Positions 7,006-14,158 of a DNA stretch of 14,158 bases are shown here, one piece after another. Each line of letters starts with the position of its first letter. Position 1 is the stretch's first letter. Made by a program: the position numbers and the translations under genes. This DNA comes from Verrucomicrobiota bacterium (GTDB lineage Bacteria > Verrucomicrobiota > Verrucomicrobiia > Opitutales > Opitutaceae), in the NCBI GenBank assembly GCA_023447015.1, contig JAEXPG010000572.1, positions 1-14,158 of the forward strand. Direction: 5' to 3'. The notes beneath the pieces are model-generated. The model ran no database searches. It was not told where the DNA came from and saw only the letters and a list, made by a program, of their open reading frames with translations.

Positions 7006-7668
7006 ATGAAGACTGCCCTAGCTACCGCCTTCGTGCTCGCGGCCTCCACGGCCTTTGCCCAGTACTCCATCCCCGGAACGTCCGACCTCTGGCTCGCCGG
7101 CCAGCCCGACGGCACCTGGGCCAGCGGGGGCTCCGATTCCGCCCCCGGCCAGTCGCCGTTCCTCGTCTCCGGCATCACTGCCGGCACGTTCTACAGCTTC
7201 GCCGTCACCGGATCGGTCACCAATGGAGGCGGATCCCCCTTCGTCGGCCCCGAAGGAAACACCAGCTGGTTCCTGAGCCACACGGGCGGCGCCGAGAACG
7301 GCATCTCGAACCTCAACGCTCCGATCAACTCGCTCATCGGGGTGTTTGTCGACGACACCCGGCCGACCACGCCCGGAGCCGGGCTGGACTTCCAGGCGCT
7401 CGGCCTCGATTTCGCGACCTTCTCGCCGACCCTCAACCAGGCGTTCTTCATCGGTGACGGCGTGAACGCCTCCGCCCAGACCCAGACCTTCCTCGCCCCG
7501 GCCGGAGCCACGCGCCTGTTCCTCGGCACGATGGACAGCTACGAGTGGAACAACAACAGCGGCACCTACGCGGTGAACATCACCGCGATCCCTGAACCCT
7601 CGACGTACGCCGCGATTCTCGGTCTCGGCACCCTGGCGGTCGTCTGGTTCCGCCGCCGCAAGGCCTGA
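7006..7668 (+). CDS. PEP-CTERM sorting-domain protein with possible LecA-like domain
   Basis: The 220-aa product has a clean signal peptide (MKTALATAFVLAASTAFA-Q). Its C-terminal sorting tail has the motif PEP at 196-198 (IPEPSTYAAI), a hydrophobic segment (about 202-215) and a basic end (FRRRKA). Such tails are processed by exosortase/EpsH systems in bacteria making extracellular polysaccharide; no exosortase gene is in this window. The region between (about 25-193) includes SDLWLAGQPDG, LIGVFVDD, FFIGDG and TRLFLGTMDSYEWNNNSGTYAVNI. It resembles the PA-IL/LecA-like carbohydrate-binding beta-sandwich found in many PEP-CTERM proteins. That resemblance is from pattern memory and is tentative. 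In-frame starts at 6976 (ATG) and 6964 (TTG) exist, but the ATG at 7006 gives the best signal peptide. Asn, Ser, Gly and Thr are abundant, as is usual for surface proteins. Confidence 0.88.
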   Translation: MKTALATAFVLAASTAFAQYSIPGTSDLWLAGQPDGTWASGGSDSAPGQSPFLVSGITAGTFYSFAVTGSVTNGGGSPFVGPEGNTSWFLSHTGGAENGISNLNAPINSLIGVFVDDTRPTTPGAGLDFQALGLDFATFSPTLNQAFFIGDGVNASAQTQTFLAPAGATRLFLGTMDSYEWNNNSGTYAVNITAIPEPSTYAAILGLGTLAVVWFRRRKA

Positions 7669-7692
7669 GCCCCTTCCCGTCAGCCAGCCCCG

Positions 7693-7727
7693 AGAACCGG
7701 CGAACCCACAAGGGCGCCGGTTCTTTC
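7693..7727 (+). terminator. Intrinsic terminator after the first PEP-CTERM gene
   Basis: The 10-bp arms agaaccggcg (7693-7702) and cgccggttct (7715-7724) pair perfectly, with a further ccc/ggg pairing inside the loop. The T-rich tract ttcttt overlaps the 3' end. The hairpin begins 25 nt after the stop at 7668 and should isolate this gene from the next. Confidence 0.7.
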
Positions 7728-7796
7728 ATGCCTCCGGCCGACCACCACCTTCGCGCTTCCCGCCCTGCGCTTCTCGCGCCACGCTGCCGATCCCGC

Positions 7797-8162
7797 ATGA
7801 TCCGCTTTGCCGTCACCACCCTGCTTGCCGAGACCTCGGAGTATGACCTGCTCGTGTTCCACGTCTCCTGCGACGACCACTACCTCACGATCCAGCGGCG
7901 GGCCGACCTCCGCCCGAGCCGCTTCGGCGACATCCGCTTCGAGTGCGACGGCCAGATGTGGAGCGGCTACGACGTGATCCGCCACCTCGACGCCAGCCCC
8001 GACCGGCTGCGCATCGCGCTCGACCCGGCCAAGGCGACGAAGTTCGAGGGCCGCTGCCAGTACGACATCGATTTCGCCATCGACCCCGCCGACAAGCCCG
8101 CCGCGCTGCGTTTCCTGAAGAAACTCTTCGCCGGCACGGAGCTGCTGACAGTGACGGAGTGA
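7797..8162 (+). CDS. Small Imm10-like cytosolic protein
   Basis: The 121-aa product has no signal peptide or membrane segment and is rich in Asp and Arg. Its pattern is YLTIQRRAD (29-37), a short beta segment RFGDIRFECDGQMWSGYD (about 42-59), LDASPDRLRIALDP (64-77), and an acidic YDIDFAIDPAD (89-99) leading into a helix ending LKKLF. This order resembles the Imm10 immunity-protein family: LQR, then a GG/SGY element, then the LTL-DP and DFD-helix blocks. The match is from memory of the family pattern, not an alignment. Imm10 proteins are usually found beside polymorphic toxins, but no toxin is visible; solitary members are also known in other settings. The gene lies alone between a terminator and a second PEP-CTERM gene. 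The ATG at 7797 is chosen because residues encoded upstream (from an ATG at 7728) overlap the terminator and are Arg/Pro/His-rich. If the family call is wrong, it is a conserved-looking hypothetical protein. Confidence 0.7.
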   Translation: MIRFAVTTLLAETSEYDLLVFHVSCDDHYLTIQRRADLRPSRFGDIRFECDGQMWSGYDVIRHLDASPDRLRIALDPAKATKFEGRCQYDIDFAIDPADKPAALRFLKKLFAGTELLTVTE

Positions 8163-8304
8163 ACGGCACGCCGGGACCGGCAGGCGGCACGAACGGAGCG
8201 GGCCTCGGCTTCCCGCACGTTTCACCACAGAGCGGTGACGCCAGCTCGGTGTTTCCCCATCGCTTGTATCGGTTCTTCTGTTTTGCTCGACGGCGCCCCC
8301 CCCA

Positions 8305-8323
8305 ACGAAACCCGGTGTTTCGT
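8305..8323 (+). promoter_or_regulatory. Leader hairpin or inverted-repeat site upstream of second PEP-CTERM gene
   Basis: The 7-bp inverted repeat acgaaac (8305-8311) and gtttcgt (8317-8323) has a 5-nt loop and ends 25 nt before the ATG at 8349. A run of eight C residues (8296-8303) lies just before it. It could be a repressor site or an RNA leader structure; neither is demonstrated. Confidence 0.35.
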
Positions 8324-8348
8324 CACGCAAGCCCCGATCACCCCAACC

Positions 8349-8888
8349 ATGAAGAAGCTCTCGTTCGCGTCAGTCGTCCTCGCGCTCCTCGCGCCTGTCG
8401 TCCCCCTCCGGGCAGAAATCACGATGCACATCGACGCCGCTGGCGACCGCCTGTGGTTCAGCGGCTCGGATGCCGGAACCCTCCAGCCGTTCATCATCGG
8501 CCAGTACACCGGCTGGACCATCGGCGCCAACGGGTACCCGGCGGAGCAGCTCGACCTCTCGCCCGCGTTCACGGCCAGCACCACCACCGGCGACATCGGG
8601 CAGTTCTTCTCCTACTCGGGCGGGCTGGAGATCTCGCTCATCGCTCTGGCCGGCGCCTCGAACTGCACCTTCACCGCCAATCCGGCGCAGGTCTTCAGCT
8701 ACTCCGGCTTCGCCCAGCCGCAGAAAGACTACCTCGAATCCCTTTCGGGCCAGAGTCTCGCCAACGCCTACCCCGGGAGCGGCTTCGGATCGATGCAGGT
8801 GGCCATACCCGAGCCGTCGACCTACGCCGTGATCGTGGGTGTCGGTGTGCTCGGCTTCGCCGCCTTCCGCCGCGGGCGGAAGCAGTGA
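8349..8888 (+). CDS. PEP-CTERM sorting-domain protein, otherwise unknown
   Basis: The 179-aa product starts with a signal peptide (MKKLSFASVVLALLAPVVPLRA-E). It ends with the tail PEPSTYAVIV (PEP 154-156), a hydrophobic segment and the basic end FRRGRKQ, so it should be exported and sorted like its neighbour at 7006. The 130-residue middle part (ITMHIDAAGDRLWFSGSDAG..., later SYSGGLEISLIAL) matches no domain I recognise. It is Ser/Thr/Gly-rich with alternating hydrophobics, suggesting a beta-sandwich. Upstream in-frame sequence to 8235 is not signal-like; the ATG at 8349 is clearly the start and has a C/A-rich leader without a Shine-Dalgarno sequence. A terminator follows. Confidence 0.85.
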   Translation: MKKLSFASVVLALLAPVVPLRAEITMHIDAAGDRLWFSGSDAGTLQPFIIGQYTGWTIGANGYPAEQLDLSPAFTASTTTGDIGQFFSYSGGLEISLIALAGASNCTFTANPAQVFSYSGFAQPQKDYLESLSGQSLANAYPGSGFGSMQVAIPEPSTYAVIVGVGVLGFAAFRRGRKQ

Positions 8889-8919
8889 GCCGGGCCGACC
8901 AGCGCAAGCCGCAAAGAAC

Positions 8920-8970
8920 GCGCCGCAGCCGAGCCAGGAGCGCCGGGGCGTCAGCTGCGGCGCTTTTCCT
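8920..8970 (+). terminator. Intrinsic terminator after the second PEP-CTERM gene
   Basis: The 10-bp perfect stem gcgccgcagc (8920-8929) with gctgcggcgc (8954-8963) has a 24-nt loop that itself holds a small cgcc/ggcg hairpin. It is followed by ttttcctt. It begins 31 nt after the stop at 8888 and fits the 3' end of that gene. Confidence 0.65.
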
Positions 8971-9091
8971 TCGTCCCGCCCACCGCGGCCTTCGGCAGCG
9001 GCCGACGAGCAAACAGGACGCCTGGCTTGGCAGCCGCGCGGAGCCGGTCGTCGCAACCTCGACTTGCTGAGGTTCCCGCCGCAACCGGAGC

Positions 9092-9115
9092 AAAACGCGC
9101 CGCGTTTTCCGCGGC
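9092..9115 (-). terminator. Candidate terminator of prmC, with alternative pairing
   Basis: On the minus strand, GCCGCG (from 9115 down) pairs with CGCGGC (to 9099) around the loop GAAAA, followed by GCGUUUUGC, 8 nt after the prmC stop. An overlapping, mutually exclusive hairpin, aaaacgc/gcgtttt (9092-9098 with 9102-9108), is also possible. Both are short, so termination strength is uncertain. Confidence 0.5.
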
Positions 9116-9123
9116 TGCGGGGT

Positions 9124-9969
9124 TCAACGTCGCAGGAGCAGGAAGCGATCGCGGTCGGTGAGGTCACGCTTCGAGTCGATCGCGGTGTACCCGTTTTCTT
9201 GGGCGAAACTCGTGAGCGCCGCGTGCTGGTCGATGCCCGTCTCGAGCGCCAGAAGGCCACCAGCCGCCAGATACCGGGGCGCGGAGCGAATGATCGTCTC
9301 GAGGGCGGCGCGGCCGTCGCGCTCCGCGACAAGCGCCGTGACCGGATCGTGTTCGCGAACCTCGGGCTCGGCCGCAGCGACCTCGGCGGCGCTGAGGTAG
9401 GGCGGATTCGAGACGATGAGATCGAAGGGCGCCTGCCCCGCGAGCGCGCCAAACCAGTCGGACTCGACGAAAACCACCCGGTCGGCGAGGGAAAGCTTCT
9501 GCGCGTTCTCGCGCGCGAGCGCGAGGGCGTCGGCGCTGCGGTCGACCGCCACGACGGCCGCCTCCGGCCAGAACTTCGCGAGGGCAAGGGCGATCGCGCC
9601 GGTGCCCGTGCCCAGATCGAGGATGCGCGAGGGCGCGGCGGAGACCGATTGCGTGACGAGCTCGAGGAGCAGCTCGGTCTCCGGGCGGGGGATGAGGCCG
9701 CGGCGATCAGTCTTGAGCTTGAGGTCGAAGAAGTCGGTCTCGCCCAGGATGTGTTGGAGCGGCTCGCGCTGGCCGCGGCGTTTCACGAGCGGCCGGATGG
9801 CGTCGAGCTCGGCGTCGGAGAGCAGGCGTTCGAACTGCAGGTATAGGTCCATCCGGCGCAGCTTGAGCGCGTGGGCGACGAGGACCTCCGCATCGAGCCG
9901 CGCGTTCTCCACCCCCTTGGTGCGGAGGAAGTCGGTGGTCTTGCGGAGGATCTCGAGGAGCGGCTGCAC
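9124..9969 (-). CDS. prmC: Peptide chain release factor N5-glutamine methyltransferase
   Basis: The 281-aa product transfers a methyl group from SAM to the glutamine of the GGQ motif in release factors, raising termination efficiency. The N-terminal helical domain spans about 1-75 (MQPLLEILRKTTDFLRTKGV). The family block GLIPRPETELLLE (91-103) is followed by SAM motif I DLGTGTGAIALAL (118-130) and the catalytic NPPY (188-191, VSNPPYLS), which holds the substrate glutamine. The start is inferred to be the GTG at 9969: it begins the conserved helix, and codons upstream encode a Ser/Phe/Pro low-complexity string from the polypurine spacer. No Shine-Dalgarno sequence is present; the leader is C/T-rich. 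Its substrate gene prfA lies upstream on the same strand, the usual pairing, but with a 287-nt gap rather than a tight junction. Confidence 0.93.
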   Translation of the reverse strand: MQPLLEILRKTTDFLRTKGVENARLDAEVLVAHALKLRRMDLYLQFERLLSDAELDAIRPLVKRRGQREPLQHILGETDFFDLKLKTDRRGLIPRPETELLLELVTQSVSAAPSRILDLGTGTGAIALALAKFWPEAAVVAVDRSADALALARENAQKLSLADRVVFVESDWFGALAGQAPFDLIVSNPPYLSAAEVAAAEPEVREHDPVTALVAERDGRAALETIIRSAPRYLAAGGLLALETGIDQHAALTSFAQENGYTAIDSKRDLTDRDRFLLLRR

Positions 9970-10040
9970 AGGGAAAGCGAAGAACGAGGAGACAGAGGAG
10001 AGAATCTGGAAGTCAGGAAAACAGGAACAGAAGACGGAGA

Positions 10041-10058
10041 CGACAGAAGAGAACGAAG
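10041..10058 (+). repeat. 18-nt direct repeat, copy A
   Basis: cgacagaagagaacgaag is repeated exactly at 10146-10163, 105 nt downstream. Eleven of its bases (aagagaacgaa) recur inverted at 10212-10222. Confidence 0.8.
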
Positions 10059-10145
10059 GGCGGATTCGGAAGTAGGAGAATGTGGCACTCGGGAAATCAG
10101 GAACGGAGGACGGAAGACGGACGACAGTGGGCGGAGGCCGGAGGG

Positions 10146-10163
10146 CGACAGAAGAGAACGAAG
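10146..10163 (+). repeat. 18-nt direct repeat, copy B
   Basis: This is an exact copy of the unit at 10041-10058. Its aagagaacgaa core (10152-10162) can pair with the inverted copy ttcgttctctt at 10212-10222, so either direct copy could form a hairpin with the inverted one in the transcript. Confidence 0.8.
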
Positions 10164-10256
10164 CGGACAAAAATCGGAAAGGGCGGACGGACGGTAGTGG
10201 AGGGATCGGGGTTCGTTCTCTTTGTTTCCTTCTGTGGCAGTTCCGGGGATCTGGGC

Positions 10257-11375
<1,119 letters not shown>

Positions 11376-11488
11376 GGCGTCGGGCCGGGAGGAAAATGTG
11401 CGTTGCGGAGGCGAGGGCATGGGGCTTTTCTGCGCGGGACGCAAGGCCGCGGCCGAACTCCGGCGCGGCGGCGTCCCTTCCCTCGCCC

Positions 11489-12511
11489 ATGGCCACCACG
11501 CTGTTCACGCAAAACATCATCGCCTGCATCTGGGACTTCGACAAGACGCTCATCCCGGAGTACATGCAGAGCCCGTTGTTCCGGCGCTACGGAATCGTGG
11601 AGGCGGACTTCTGGCACGAGACCAACGCGATGATCGAGGAGTACCGGAAGCGCGGGTATCACGTCTCGGGCGAGAACGGCTACCTCAACCACCTGCTCAC
11701 CTACGTGAAACACGGGAAGCTGCGCGGACTGAACAACAAGATCCTGCGCGAGTGCGGGCGCGAGATCCGCTTCTACCCGGGGCTGCCGGAGTTCTTCGCC
11801 CAGTCGCGCGAATGGGTGCGGGAGAAGCCGGAGTTCGTGAAGCACGAGATCAAGCTCGAGCACTATATCGTGAGCACGGGCTTGGCGGAGATGGTCCGCG
11901 GCAGCGCGATCGAGCCTTACGTCGACGGCATCTGGGCGTGTGAGTTCATCGAGAATCCGCTGCCGCCGGGCTTCGTCGGGCAGAAGGAGTTCGAGATCGA
12001 GGCGGAAGCCGAGATCGCCCAGATCGGCGCGGTGATCGACAACACGACGAAGACCCGCGCGATTTTCGAGATCAACAAGGGCACGAACAAGAACGCCGAG
12101 ATCGATGTGAACGCGAACGTGGCGCCGGAGGACCGGCGGATCCCGTTCCAGAACATGATCTACATCGCCGACGGTCCGAGCGACATCCCGAGTTTCTCGG
12201 TGGTCCGCAAGAACGGCGGCAAAGGCTACGCCGTCTACAACCCCGAGGTGACCGCCGAGTTCGAGCAGAACGACCGGTTGCGGCAGGTCGGGCGCATCGA
12301 CCACTACGGCCCCGCCGACTACACGCCCATGAGCCCGACCTCGCGCTGGCTCAAGATGCACGTGCAGGCCATGTGCACGCGGATCGCGACCGACCGGGAG
12401 AATGCCATGTCGCAAAAGGTATCGCGCCCGCCCCGGCACCTGAACGCCAAGCCCGACAAGAAAAGCCCCGCAGCGCCGAAGGCGGTGCAGGGCGAATTTC
12501 TGGAAGAATAA
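11489..12511 (+). CDS. HAD-superfamily phosphatase-like hydrolase
   Basis: The 340-aa product has HAD motif I DFDKT (16-20, CIWDFDKTLIP), motif II S/T at 129-130 (YIVSTG), a candidate motif III Lys near 197 (EINKGTN) and motif IV DGPSDIPSF (228-236). The nucleophile (D16) and general acid (D18) are both present, so it should be catalytically competent, most like phosphoserine-phosphatase-type HADs. The helical cap region lies at about 25-120 (YLNHLLTYVKHGKLRGLNN). The C-terminal 30 residues are Lys/Pro/Ala-rich and probably disordered. The substrate is unknown. The ATG at 11489 starts just before motif I; the longer frame from 11366 overlaps the prfA leader and is not conserved-looking. It is divergent from prfA, and the 113-nt gap must hold both promoters. 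No Shine-Dalgarno sequence is seen. Confidence 0.88.
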   Translation: MATTLFTQNIIACIWDFDKTLIPEYMQSPLFRRYGIVEADFWHETNAMIEEYRKRGYHVSGENGYLNHLLTYVKHGKLRGLNNKILRECGREIRFYPGLPEFFAQSREWVREKPEFVKHEIKLEHYIVSTGLAEMVRGSAIEPYVDGIWACEFIENPLPPGFVGQKEFEIEAEAEIAQIGAVIDNTTKTRAIFEINKGTNKNAEIDVNANVAPEDRRIPFQNMIYIADGPSDIPSFSVVRKNGGKGYAVYNPEVTAEFEQNDRLRQVGRIDHYGPADYTPMSPTSRWLKMHVQAMCTRIATDRENAMSQKVSRPPRHLNAKPDKKSPAAPKAVQGEFLEE

Positions 12512-12641
12512 GGGGGCGGACGGGCGGTCCAGAGACTGGGCCGGCTATGGCTATGACGGGTTGTTTTCCCGGCGCCCCCGGTTTGTTGGTCGGAAACGCC
12601 CCGCCGCGCCCGCAAGCGACACGACCGGGCGAAGGGTTCGG

Positions 12642-13127
12642 CTACGGCGTCAGGACGATGCGCTCCATCGGCGCGCGCGTCGCGATCGACGACGCCACGG
12701 TCGCCCGCTCAAGTTCGCGGGCGATGTTGACCACCCGCTGGGCATATTGGCGGCTCGCCCGCGGCACCTGACCGGAGATCACGGCACCGATGCCGGCGTT
12801 CCAGGCCATGGCGATGTTGTAAGGCGTTGCGGGGATGCCGTTGCGGCGGAGCTGCTGGCCGAGCCAGTCATAGTGCGCCAAGGCAACCTGATCGGCATGA
12901 GCCCGGATCAAGGCATTCCGGAAGGGCTTGCGGGAATGCATCCGCCAGGTCGCCTGACGGAACTGGTAGGCCCCCAGTTCGCCATGCGCACCCGGTTGGG
13001 AGCTATTATGGGGGTTCTCGATCAGGTGAATCGCCTGAAGGGTCTCCCATTGTTCGGCAGCACCAAGGCGACCCGCGATGCTGAAGAGCACCACAGCCAC
13101 AAGGAGTCGGATTAGTTGTCGGATCAT
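12642..13127 (-). CDS. Small exported lysozyme/transglycosylase-like protein
   Basis: The 161-aa product begins with a signal peptide (MIRQLIRLLVAVVLFSIAGRLGA, cleavage near residue 24). The mature domain contains AIHLIENPHN with a candidate catalytic Glu (E37), GELGAYQFRQATW (49-61) and NIAMAWNAGIGAV (104-116). This E...GAYQF...AWNAG order is typical of lysozyme-fold lytic transglycosylases that cut peptidoglycan, although the domain here is short and divergent. The longer frame to 13160 only adds a hydrophilic N-terminus ahead of the signal peptide, so the ATG at 13127 is preferred. The gene is on the same strand as xerD, 130 nt downstream of its stop, with a hairpin in the gap. It is convergent with the HAD gene. 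In the 130 nt between those two stops I see no clear terminator. Confidence 0.75.
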   Translation of the reverse strand: MIRQLIRLLVAVVLFSIAGRLGAAEQWETLQAIHLIENPHNSSQPGAHGELGAYQFRQATWRMHSRKPFRNALIRAHADQVALAHYDWLGQQLRRNGIPATPYNIAMAWNAGIGAVISGQVPRASRQYAQRVVNIARELERATVASSIATRAPMERIVLTP

Positions 13128-13151
13128 AGTTGGTCTTTCGGTTCGGTGTTT

Positions 13152-13177
13152 CGTGGCCACTGGCTGGACTGGCCACG
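13152..13177 (-). promoter_or_regulatory. Hairpin in leader of the lysozyme-like gene
   Basis: The perfect 8-bp arms cgtggcca (13152-13159) and tggccacg (13170-13177) flank a 10-nt loop. It sits 24 nt upstream of the ATG at 13127 and 80 nt beyond the xerD stop. No U run follows, so it is more likely a leader structure or protein site than a terminator. Confidence 0.4.
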
Positions 13178-13257
13178 GGCACTGGACTTGACCCGCCTTT
13201 TACGGCAGGGGCGCGCACAAGTAGCCGCCCCCCCTCCTCCGACAAGCCGGGAGTTTC

Positions 13258-14158
13258 CTATCGCCCCCGGGGATGGTAGCGCGAGTGCTGCTCGGTGAGC
13301 CGCGATGTCTCGACCGCCGTATAGATCTGGGTGGTGCCGATATCGGCATGCCCCAGCATCTCCTGGATGGCTCTTAAATCAGCCCCACCCGACAACAAGT
13401 GGGTGGCGAACGAGTGCCTAAGCAGATGTGGCTTAACGTTCTGCGGCAAACCCGCCTTCCGGGCATACCCTTTGATGAGCGCCCAGATCGTTTTGCGCGA
13501 AATCGCCACCCCTCGCTCCGAGAGGAAAACGGCGCTCCCGGTGCGCGGCTTGACCAGCCCCGGGCGCCCAGCCGCAAGGTAGGTTGTCACCGCTTCGGCG
13601 GCCTGCCCGCCGACCGGCACGATACGCTCCTTCGAACCCTTGCCGAAAACGCGTACAAAGCCCTGCTGGAGGTCGATTTGTTGCAGGTTCAACCCCGCCA
13701 ACTCCGACACCCGCAGTCCGCTGGAATAGAAGAGCTCCAAAATCGCCCGGTCACGCAGGCCGTGGACAGTCCCTGAAACGGGAGCGGCGAGGAGCTTTTT
13801 CATGTCGGCCACGCTCAAAGTCGCCGGCAACTTGCGAACGACTTTCGGCCCCTCCACCAACTCGGTAAAATCCTTCTGACAAACACCTTCCTTCACCAGA
13901 TACCGCGCCAACATGCGCACCGCAGAGAGCTTCCGAGCCAAACTGGAGACCGCCGTACCCGCCTCCGAGAGCCGATAGAGCCAGTCCGACACATTTCCGC
14001 CCGCCACCCCATTCCAGTTTGTAATACCCCCCAGAAAAAGGGCCTCTGCGAACTGCGTCAGGTCGGTTTGGTACGCCGCCAGCGTGTTGCGCGACAGACC
14101 GCGCTCGAGGTCGAGATAGCCGAGAAAATCCTGCAGCCGCTCGTTCAGCCCCTCAGGG
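13258..14158 (-). CDS. xerD: XerD-type tyrosine recombinase (N-terminus cut by window edge)
   Basis: The frame is open to the window edge and gives 299 residues, with the start codon probably just outside. The N-terminal SAM-like DNA-binding domain is visible (LQDFLGYLDLERGLSRNTLAAYQ). The catalytic residues of tyrosine recombinases are all present: R in SSGLRVSEL (149 counted from the first full codon), K in GKGSKER, H244 and R247 in HLLRHSFATHLL, H270 in MLGHADIGTTQ and Y279 in IYTAV. The spacing matches E. coli XerD almost exactly, and the C-terminus HSRYHPRGR resembles the XerD end. XerC/XerD resolve chromosome dimers at dif and act near FtsK at division. XerC cannot be fully excluded because the families are close. 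No att or dif site, cassette array or phage gene is nearby, so a housekeeping role is favoured. A GTG at 14007 would give a truncated protein lacking the N-terminal domain and is not the start. Confidence 0.92.
   Translation of the reverse strand, partial: PEGLNERLQDFLGYLDLERGLSRNTLAAYQTDLTQFAEALFLGGITNWNGVAGGNVSDWLYRLSEAGTAVSSLARKLSAVRMLARYLVKEGVCQKDFTELVEGPKVVRKLPATLSVADMKKLLAAPVSGTVHGLRDRAILELFYSSGLRVSELAGLNLQQIDLQQGFVRVFGKGSKERIVPVGGQAAEAVTTYLAAGRPGLVKPRTGSAVFLSERGVAISRKTIWALIKGYARKAGLPQNVKPHLLRHSFATHLLSGGADLRAIQEMLGHADIGTTQIYTAVETSRLTEQHSRYHPRGR

Larger units (their letters stand above)
9970..10256 (-). other. Polypurine/polypyrimidine spacer between prfA and prmC
   Basis: Most of 9975-10200 is purine on the plus strand (49 of 60 bases in 10021-10080), so the prfA-prmC transcript would be C/U-rich here. 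The composition is unlike the flanking genes, and the usual GC-rich codon pattern is lost. It holds short degenerate units such as caggaac, gacgga and acagaag, a perfect 18-nt direct repeat, and an inverted partial copy near the prfA stop. The open reading frame across it gives only low-complexity peptide, so I regard it as non-coding. Confidence 0.75.

Noticed and set aside
5715..7457. A 580-codon open frame on the plus strand
   Set aside because: It crosses the tRNA gene and lies out of frame over the TraB/GumN and PEP-CTERM genes. The translation is Arg/Pro-rich noise.
8296..8303. Run of eight C residues as a phase-variation tract
   Set aside because: It lies outside coding sequence, about 45 nt upstream of the start and not placed between recognisable promoter boxes. 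A chance run is likely in such GC-rich DNA.
7797..8888. Toxin-immunity module formed by the Imm10-like gene and its neighbours
   Set aside because: The neighbours are PEP-CTERM surface proteins with no toxin domain or delivery signature. A terminator separates the genes, so a module is not supported.
9981..10222. Possible CRISPR or tandem array in the prfA-prmC spacer
   Set aside because: There are only two exact 18-nt copies, no regular spacer length and no cas gene. The surrounding sequence is generally low-complexity purine.
13258..14158. Integrase of a genomic island or integron
   Set aside because: The catalytic spacing and C-terminus match chromosomal XerD, and no direct repeats, cassette sites, phage genes or tRNA insertion site lie next to it.

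Overview
The window is GC-rich (roughly two thirds G+C by eye) bacterial chromosomal DNA. Two short secreted proteins end in a PEP-CTERM sorting tail, almost no gene has a Shine-Dalgarno sequence, and the housekeeping set is typically bacterial (tlyA, nadK, rtcB, prmC, prfA, xerD). Together these suggest a Verrucomicrobiota/Opitutaceae-like organism. That placement is inferred from gene content and style; there is no rRNA or marker phylogeny here. I see no plasmid, phage or insertion sequence.

Layout. 1-1545: an exported PQQ-type beta-propeller protein on the minus strand, behind a short gene-free edge. 1546-1961: a gene-free divergent intergenic region. 1962-5241, plus strand: a TlyA-type rRNA methyltransferase, NAD kinase and an RtcB-type RNA ligase. 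The tlyA-nadK gap carries two copies of a palindromic REP-like element in inverted orientation. 5248-5802, minus strand: a glyoxalase-I-like VOC protein downstream of a tRNA-Leu(UAG). 6058-8888, plus strand: a secreted TraB/GumN (TIKI-like) protein, a PEP-CTERM protein, a small Imm10-like protein and a second PEP-CTERM protein, with two good intrinsic-terminator candidates. 9124-11375, minus strand: prfA (RF1) followed by prmC, the methyltransferase that modifies release factors. They are separated by an unusual polypurine, repeat-bearing spacer. 11489-12511: a HAD-family phosphatase divergent from prfA. 12642-14158, minus strand: a small exported lysozyme-like protein downstream of a XerD-type tyrosine recombinase that runs off the window edge.

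How the genes fit together. prfA and prmC are a functional pair (RF1 and its GGQ-glutamine methyltransferase). tlyA, rtcB and the tRNA concern RNA modification, repair and decoding. The 6-9 kb segment is a cluster of exported or surface-related proteins. I see no clearly new multi-gene defence or metabolic system. The most noteworthy signals are non-coding: the inverted palindrome pair at 2736-2876, the polypurine repeat spacer at 9970-10256, and the near-complete absence of Shine-Dalgarno sequences. The lone Imm10-like gene between two PEP-CTERM genes is the most interesting coding observation.
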